Below, piece after piece: positions 57,173-64,000 of a stretch of DNA of 64,000 nucleotides. The DNA lies in assembly GCA_030704615.1 (NCBI GenBank), contig CM060731.1, positions 49,850,001 through 49,914,000 on the forward strand. Direction: 5' to 3'. The position numbers and the translations under genes are program-made. Every line of letters starts with the position of its first letter. Within the stretch, counting starts at the first letter, position 1. Source of the stretch: Takakia lepidozioides. Taxonomy: Eukaryota; Streptophyta; Takakiopsida; Takakiales; Takakiaceae. Under the pieces are notes generated by a model. It was not told the DNA's origin. It was given only the letters and a program-made list of their open reading frames with translations, and did no database searches.

Positions 57173-58088
57173 ATGATTGCGACGCCGGGGGTAAGACCAG
57201 CTGAGGTGTTCAGGCTGGCAGCTACACTTTGTGAGAGTGGGGAGGTTAATTCATCTTCTGCAGAGATAGTGGGAGGTGTAGTGCTGGAGGGATCCTCGGA
57301 TTTGAGGGTCAAGACTGCCACGGCGGCGCCATGGCAAGCTGCAGCTACCAGGTTGATGGAGCTGCCAGCTAGGCCAGCCATTGAGCACGCCATGGTGACA
57401 CCTGGGGCTGTCATGTTAGACAACCAGGAGGGTATTTTCTGTTTGAGTGGACCGGCAGGCACGAGGTACCGGCCACTGAGGGTCTTGTTGGACTCGGGAG
57501 CTCAGCCGTTGATGCTGGGCATAGCTCCTATTGCAGACTTGGGCCTCACGGAGGTAGATATGGAGCCTTGTCCTTTCCAGATACAGACATCTCTGGGAGG
57601 ATCGGAGCAGGCTCGAGGCATGACACGGCGTCAGTTGGCTATCAGACTACGGCCGGATCGTTGTACAGATGGCTCAGTGATGTTTCCTATAGGCATGGAT
57701 GGCAGTCAGGGGAGGGCCGGCGTGTGCAGCTCCCTGTGACGTTCATAGGAGGAGTTGCGGTTGCGCAGCGAGACAAGATGTCGACACTAGCAGCATTCAC
57801 AGCTGCAGTGACTTGGCCTGGAGAGTTCCTAGAGGGCAACGCTCATTCAGAGGATGACACACCTCCAGAAGAGCAGGGTGACATGTATGGTATGGCGGAG
57901 TTGCCTGCCATGGTTGCTCAGATTCCATTGTGGGGCACGAGCAAGGATTTGCAGCGGGTTGCTGATCGACGGGTGCAACAAGCCTGGGTGGAGGCTTTTG
58001 TACCATCAGGAGAGGAGGAGAGTGCGGGGATTGCACCAGGACCACCTCAGTTGTCACCATTGGATACCACAACTATTGTGTGGTAGTA
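57173..58088 (+). pseudogene. Retropepsin-like reading frame, frameshifted
   Basis: The first frame (57173-57739) contains RYRPLRVLLDSGAQPLML, with the DSGA active-site signature of retroviral-type aspartic proteases, then a hydrophobic strand and FQIQTSLGGSEQ. The matching downstream sequence continues in another frame (from about 57680 to 58086: VTFIGGVAV, VTWPGEFLEGNAHSEDD, TTTIVW). No reverse transcriptase, RNase H or integrase follows before the CACTA insertion at 58110. Whether it was the 3' part of the ParB/methyltransferase gene or a separate retroelement gene is open; there are only about 10 bp between them. Confidence 0.55.
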
Positions 58089-58109
58089 TCCGGATGAAGG
58101 CATTTGTTA

Positions 58110-58140
58110 CACTAGAAGAAAAAACGGCTTTTTCCACGGC
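58110..58140 (+). repeat. CACTA terminal inverted repeat, left end
   Basis: Starts with the diagnostic CACTA, continues AGAAGAAAAAACGGC and runs into the TCCACGGC subterminal repeat. Confidence 0.75.
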
Positions 58141-58654
58141 TCTGCCATCTCACACCTGGCACATTCCACGGCTTTTATCACGGGTCTGTACACTAAGCCA
58201 AGGTGTGGGTCTAAATATGCCCTAACTGTGGGGTGTCTCACATGTGGTCCACACCCCAGGCAAGAACGGTGTGAAAACAACCATGAGCGTGGCAGGGGTT
58301 GGCTTAGTTTACATGGCATGTTACACACCTGTGTGAAATGGGAACATACAATTAACAAAAAACACAAGAAATGGGAACATACACAAGAAGGAGCCTGTGG
58401 CCTACTTTTGGTGCCTTGCAAATTGCAATAAGAGGCTCCGATCTGTTGGCAAGAAGTACCCGTTGCTCCATGATTACTCCCTGTGGTACACATTGATTGG
58501 CCTTCCATGCCCTCTCGGATGAGCACGATGTCATGGTGATCATGGATCGAGGTGAACGAGGATATACATAGTGCCATTGACATACACCGCAATGTAGATT
58601 CATGCACTGTAGCTTCCCACAATCGTCTCATGCATGACGTTTTTGCTTCAGTTT

Positions 58655-61600
58655 TCAACGTTGGTACATCATAGCAATAGTAGCCATCTCAGCTTTGGTA
58701 AGGATCGTTGAAGGTCCAAATTCTGTGTTGGGATTCACATCCTCCAATGCCTCCGCCACTTGCATCCTTACGCATGACTCATTCTCACCCAAGCTGACAC
58801 CAGTGACATCATGTACCACGCGCCGTGAGCGCGGCTCCTTCTGAAGTACTACTTTCAAGTTACCAGCGTTGGAGGGCTCATCTGCAAAAAAAACTTGCTC
58901 GACTTGCCATGGAAATGTGAATGGTTCATCTCCCAGTGGCAACATGCGATCGAAGTCCACGAGTAGGAAACCATACTCATCCTTCTTCATGGTGCGGTTG
59001 CGACCTGTCAAGCTTGCTCTGACCCATTCATATATGAATACTACAGGAGTGACAGCACCATACTGAAGCTGTAAAATTTCACGAACAACACCAACATATT
59101 GCAGCTGGTTCATGACAGGGTTACCATCCACACCCCTTCCCGTTGACTCTTCGGCAAAAATCTGTGCAACCCCAGAGTCGAATGTGACATGGTAATCAAC
59201 CACACCTGTTTCCACCACTCTATAGTGATTTCCGTATGCCCACATAGACCGAAATGAACGAGCAACAAACCCTGGTGGCTTACACAAATGACGAATATTT
59301 GCATCATACGCTGCTCCTCTTGAAACAACATTTTGTACTGCCGACTGTATCCACATATGAAAAGCAGGCAAAGGCAACATGTTTTCGGGGTATGGAACGG
59401 TGCGTTGGTGTGCATTTCTCCCTTGGGTGGTGTTTGTGGCTCGAAATTCGGCTCTGGTTGATTCTATGGTGGCCTTCTCAATATCATAAAGTCTGGTCAT
59501 ACTCAATTCACACTTAGTCAGGACCATAGTATGTACAAAGAGGCTGAGTGAAAATTGAGAATGTGCCAATTTTGTGTCCGGAAATGGCCCCAGAGTTAGC
59601 ATGTGAAGCCAAATAAATGATGTATACTTACCTTAGAAACGGTCTCATGCACGCCGTGTTGTGAAGCACATAGTCGTGTGCACTAGCCCGAAGCTCAGCC
59701 GACAGTTTCCTTGGAGTTCCAAAGCCCTCTAATACTTCTCCCGCAACACTTTCTTCTTCGTTGCAATCCCAGACCCTTCTACGAGTTCCTGGAAATGCAG
59801 CCATGTACTCTGTGAGGAGGCCAAGAGCCTCATCAAGAGAATACCTCCTGGCCATGCAACCTTCTGGCCGGGCATAGCTCTTCACATATCCCTTCAAATT
59901 TTTCTCGATGGGGTACATCCAACGCGAACTAACAGGACCACAAACCTCCAGTTCATTCACAAGGTGTAGCACAAGGTGGGTCATGAGATCGAAGAATGAG
60001 GGGGGAAACTCTTTCTCCAACAAACAAAGCGTTACAACCACATCCTCTTTCAGGGCTGGTAGTTCCTCGGGATCCACTGTTTTCATGCACAATGCGCGAA
60101 ATACACGAGATAGCTTCATGATTGCGAGCCTTGGACCTTTGCCCAGCAAACCTCGAATGCACAAAGGTAGAACTTGTTGCATCAGTAGATGGTAGTCATG
60201 ACTCTTCATGTGTGAAAGCTTGTTCTTAGCAATATGCTTCTTAAATGAAGCACCATACCCTGTCGGTGTCTTTAGAGCACCCAAAGTTGCATAGAAGGTA
60301 GTAGTTTCCTGTCGATTCAACACGTAAGGAGCCTGCGGCTTCACCAACTTCCTGCCATCTCCGGGGTGGGGTTTCAACCATAAGTGAGGTCGTATGCCCT
60401 CATTCTCCATGTCCTTCCTGCTCTTTACTGTGTCATTTTCCCCCAATATGGTGCGCAATATGTTTTCAGAAATGTTTTTTTCACAGTGCATAACATCAAG
60501 GGTATACTGTATCAACAAATCCTGCAATCATGGAACCACCATCAATATGGTATACTTTGATGGTAAAGCCAAGAGATGACATCTTAATAATGGGAAAAGG
60601 AAGAAACTAGCCTTGCATGCTGCAGATAGTATCCAGAGAGACAAAGCCAGACATTTTCATGGAAACAACCATATTGCTGCTACATGTGCCATACATAGGC
60701 GACTCCAAACTTGCTTCATGCAATTTGCATTAGGCTGAAATCTAAGTCATGTGTGATGATCCTTACAACTGTATCCATGCAACTATGAAATCAGCCCTGC
60801 CGACAAACAAACAATAAAGACATACCCACCTTCCAATATGGCAGGTTCCAAAGGATCGACCTTCGCTTCATGCCATGGGATTTGGCAGGGCACACATTCC
60901 GGTGATGGTTGCCAAATGTTTCCATGAACCTCTCGTTTTCCTCCGCATTTTGGAGCTGATCCACAGTGGATACTTGGGGGGGGGGGGTGGTCTGTGATCG
61001 GAGGCTCCATTGAAGTGGTTACGATTGCGTCTATATGGATGGCCTGCTGGTAAGAATTTTTTGTGCCCCTGGTACACCATTTTGCTCAGTGCACTGGAGT
61101 GCCTGGCATCAAGATTGGGCCCGCACACGGGACAAGCCTTGTAGCCCCAACTGCACACCCTGCTAGCATGGCATATGCAGGATAGTCATGTACTGACCAC
61201 ATTAGAATGGCTCTCATGACAAAGGTCCTTGATCCTTCATTGCCAGATGCATCATTAGCCCTAACACCTTCCCACAACACGGTCAGCTCATCCACCAGAG
61301 GCTGCAAGAACACATCCGCATTGGTCTTCTTCACGGATGTCGGCCCTGGAATTAAGAGTGTCAACATCATAAAAAAAGGCTTTGTGCTCAGCCAAGGAGG
61401 AAGGTTGTAGTTCATGAGCAAGACTGGCCACGTAGACCATTTTGTTGATTTATCACCAAAGGGATTGATACCATCCCATGCCAGACCTAGTCGCAAGTTG
61501 CGAGGTTCAGCTGCAAAAGTAGGCCATGTATCGTCAATGTATTTCCATGCAAGGCTGTCAGGCGGGTGTCTCATCTTCCCATCTTGACTTTGGTTCTCCA

Positions 61601-62684
61601 TGTGCCACACCATAAGCTTAGATATCTCCTTGCACTTGTACATGCGCTGCAGCCGGGGAATCAAGGGGAAATGCTGCAAGACCTTATGTGGAACCAACGT
61701 CTTCATGCCAGGGATGTACCGAGGCGCCCCACATTTAGGGCAAGATGGTGCATCCTGCAGATCTCCCCTGTATAACACACATCCCTTCTCACAAGCATGG
61801 ATGCTATCGTAATTAAGCCCAGCTTTTGTTATAAGTTTCTTCGCTTCGTAATGAGATTTGGGCAAAAAGTTCCCTTTAGGCAATAGATGTCCGTGAAAAA
61901 GTTTCAGAAGCTCATCCATCGCTGCGTTTGTGACACCATGAGTAGCACTAACATTGAGCAAAAGCAACGTCGCACTCAAGCAGCTGGTGGGGCAGCCAAC
62001 ATACAGAGGTGTGGTTGCTTAATGCTGAAATTGGAAAGCAACACCGTCATCCCCATCCCCATGACTTTGTCCATCATGATGGCGCTCGTCTTCTCCAAGC
62101 CCTTCATCCTCATTAATGGTGCTTTGCACATTATCTGCAACTGCAAATGTTTCCTGCAACATACGAATGATGTCGACGTCGGGGTCCAGATTCTCTCCAC
62201 CACAAACAGGAACAGGGCTAATCTGTCTTTCCACATCATCCTCAGGGGGGCTACGTTCTTCCACAAAGTCTTTGTCTTCGGAGTCGACACTCTCCACCTG
62301 CATGTTCACCTGCAAACTATAAGAGTATAGTCTTGTCCAAAATGTAACGTGTTGCATAAAACAGGGAATCTCCAAATTGACCGTGCTAGTTTCCATACAG
62401 TAGTCCACCGTACATGTACAGTGGAGGGCCGTTCAACATTACCATTCTAAGGGCTTCATCCTAAGTTATGTCTGCGAGAAGTGAGGCGAGAGATGCACGT
62501 CACTCACCATGGGATAACCCAACAGTGGATTTCGGTCGTTGGCAAGCAAATGCAATTTGGCAGTTTCCATGAATTGGAGTCGACCCCCATGGCAGTCGTT
62601 GCAGGGACACATTATCTTTGAAATACCCAGTCTAGTTGCATGTCGTTCCTCGATTTGCCAAAGTCTTGCGTTAGTGTGGGGCAC
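58655..62684 (-). pseudogene. TNP2-type CACTA transposase, broken
   Basis: Exon order on the minus strand: 62684-62466 (Transpos_assoc type, IMCPCNDCHGG); 62408 to about 61150 (acidic linker, LSATLLLLNVSATHGVTNAA, then the TNP2 core: LRLGLAWDGINPFGD, NYNLPPWLSTKPFFM, LIPGPTSVKK, MWSVHDYPAYAMLAG); 61150 to about 60830 in other frames (YKACPVCGPN, LWNLPYWK); 60527-59628 (LDVMHCEKNISENIL, DUF4218-like CGPVSSRWMYPIEKN); 59602-58655 (DUF4216-like VGVVREILQLQYG). Several intron boundaries look good (donor after LPYWK, acceptor before DLLIQYTLDVMH, donor after MRPFLR). Lesions: in-frame TAA at 62019, a frame change near 61150 and another at the C-run near 60980. Probably no longer autonomous. Confidence 0.75.
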
Positions 62685-62952
62685 CGCAGTGCGGCGCCGT
62701 GTGTTTCTAGTTCCGGCCTCTCTTATCCCCCACGAAACGCTTCTGGGTTTGGCTAGTTTTTGAAGTGGGAAGTCAGCGAGTGCTCGGATGTGCGGAACCT
62801 ACGTTTGTGCTTGCAGGCGTTGGAGTATTCGTATGGCGGGTCCACCTCCCCTCCGTTTCCTACATGCGCTCCTTCTATTGTTTGATCAGTAGATCATGGT
62901 AGTCTTGTTTGAGGTCGATTACTGCAATTTGAGCGACGAGGAGGAACCCGCC

Positions 62953-63630
62953 ATGGCACGGACACGCAAGGCCTCTACACCCGACACCCCTCCATGCACT
63001 ACCTACGAGGAAGAGCGAGAGAGGCGCATAGCGGCCAACAAGGAGACGTTGGCTCAGCTGAACATTGGGAGCGTTGCGCGCAGGTGAGCAGATCACCCTT
63101 GTCCTTAGTATGCATGCTACACAGGTAGTGAGTAGGGGTTTCCCACCACATTAGCCTACTGCTTTTCCCTCCCATAGGTTTCATGGTGATGGCACTTTCA
63201 CGATCGCCTTTTGTTTAGGGCTAGATTCACACTGGAAATGTGTGCGTAGCATAGCTAGGAGTGTACAACGGCCGACTAGGAGCTCCAAAGTTGTGTGGAA
63301 CGGGCCTCCTCGATGAAGTGGGCGCTTGAAAGAACTAGCATTACCTTCGATGGCGGAGGAAGAGCCCGAGACTCCCCAGTCGGTGGGCTCTGAGGCAGAG
63401 GAACTCAACGAGCGTGATCAGGAGCTCGATGAGGATTACAACATAGATGACGATGACGATTCGGAGGAGGAAATGCACGAGGACATAGAGGAGGACGAGG
63501 ATGGAGATGATGTGGACAAGGTATCAGATTTGGAGAACTACATCAGTGGTGCATGTGGACTGACCGAGCCTCCCAATGCAACGCATGCTCCGAGGGCACC
63601 AAAACGGCCAGCTCCTCTTCCACGAGAGGT
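62953..63630 (+). pseudogene. Second CACTA gene (acidic, TNPA-position), one stop
   Basis: Exon 62953-63083 starts MARTRKASTPDTPP, contains TYEEERERRIAANKETLAQL and ends GSVAR before a donor. Exon from 63179 gives FHGDGTFTIAF, RPTRSSKVVW, then an in-frame TGA (about 63314), then a very acidic tract (NIDDDDDSEEEMHEDIEEDE) and a donor after PLPRE. The YEEER...NKETL segment resembles the small accessory protein encoded by many plant CACTA elements. It is transcribed away from TNP2, with a spacer of about 270 bp between the two starts. Confidence 0.5.
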
Positions 63631-64000
63631 AAGTGGGCATTTGCTGTACTGATTTCTTAGGTTTGTGGCAGGATTTGCATCTTCTTATTTGTTTTTCCTT
63701 TTGGTCCCAGCAGTTTTTTCCATTTTCCACTAGCAGGATGAAGCACCACTTTCTTGCCCTCTATACCTCATGATACAAGGGTTTATCTACTGTCTATTCC
63801 TTGGAACCCAAATCTGTTATTAAAGTCTTCTATACATTTTTACATTTTGTGCCATGAGAAATGCAACTCTGCAAATTGCTGACTCCCTCACAGGAGGTTC
63901 AAACTTGTGATGGCCTGTCTTAATACCCAAAAAGCGCAAAGGGGGTTGTGGGAAGGAAGGACCTGCACAGGTAGGGGGCTGCATATTGTGGTGTCATGTT
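63631..64000. other. Probable intron or interior of the CACTA element
   Basis: No further exon can be read with confidence before the window ends. Confidence 0.4.

Larger units (their letters stand above)
58110..64000. mobile_element. CACTA (En/Spm) DNA transposon, right end not seen
   Basis: The left terminus CACTAGAAGAAAAAACGGC begins at 58110, preceded by TTA, the candidate 3-bp target duplication. Subterminal TCCACGGCT phrases repeat at about 58132 and 58158. TNP2-type transposase lies on the minus strand and a second acidic gene on the plus strand. I found no inverted terminus (ending TAGTG) with a TTA copy before the window ends, so the element probably continues beyond 64000. The known family moves by cut and paste. 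Confidence 0.75.

Noticed and set aside
57173-58088. Complete LTR retrotransposon
   Set aside because: Only a retropepsin-like motif is present; no reverse transcriptase, RNase H, integrase or LTR pair was found nearby.

Overview
The window is nuclear DNA from a land plant. Genes are split by short GT-AG introns or are single long exons. There are plant-type transposons (CACTA with TNP2, a PIF/Harbinger remnant), a nodulin-like MFS transporter, a PATROL1-type MUN-domain fragment, and above all a local family of PLS-class pentatricopeptide repeat (PPR) genes ending in complete DYW domains. So many near-identical, almost intron-free DYW genes in one place suggests a seedless plant with heavy organelle RNA editing (lycophyte, fern, hornwort or Takakia-like moss). 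I cannot name the species. There is one 500-base assembly gap (51353-51852).

Layout. 1-3.7 kb: no convincing gene, simple repeats. 3.8-8.7 kb (-): a nine-exon SMUG1-type uracil-DNA glycosylase whose splice junctions can be read one by one. 9.2-37.3 kb: the PPR-DYW cluster: PPR1 (10.5-13.4 kb, +), PPR2 (20.9-23.2 kb, -), PPR3 (26.1-28.1 kb, +), PPR4 (30.0-32.7 kb, +, one in-frame stop) and PPR5 (35.3-37.3 kb, +). Each forward copy carries relics of the same upstream exons, including an OSB-like PDF motif, so the duplicated unit was a whole multi-exon gene. Between PPR1 and PPR2 lies a tandem duplication (14.87-17.72 and 17.72-20.8 kb) of a unit holding a small His/Pro-rich gene (+) and a decayed methyltransferase-like gene (-).

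38.5-43 kb: a BAH-domain exon (-), a segmental copy of the 33.6-34.3 kb region, and an intact nodulin-like MFS gene (-). 43-51.3 kb: transposon debris, a pol III-type tRNA-like promoter, a Harbinger remnant, the 3' end of a PATROL1-like gene with a frameshift, and a PPR-DYW fragment running into the gap.

52.1-58.1 kb is the most unusual part. About a dozen ~117-bp units, each built round a palindrome with arms of 10-13 bp, lie just upstream of a multi-exon, partly decayed gene. That gene encodes a ParB/sulfiredoxin-like GNHR motif and, further on, an amino-methyltransferase-like module. A retropepsin-like reading frame with a DSGA motif follows. The same palindrome recurs inside an intron of the gene. 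This looks like a poorly characterised mobile element. It is cut at 58110 by a CACTA transposon (TNP2 on -, a second acidic gene on +) that runs to or past the end of the window.
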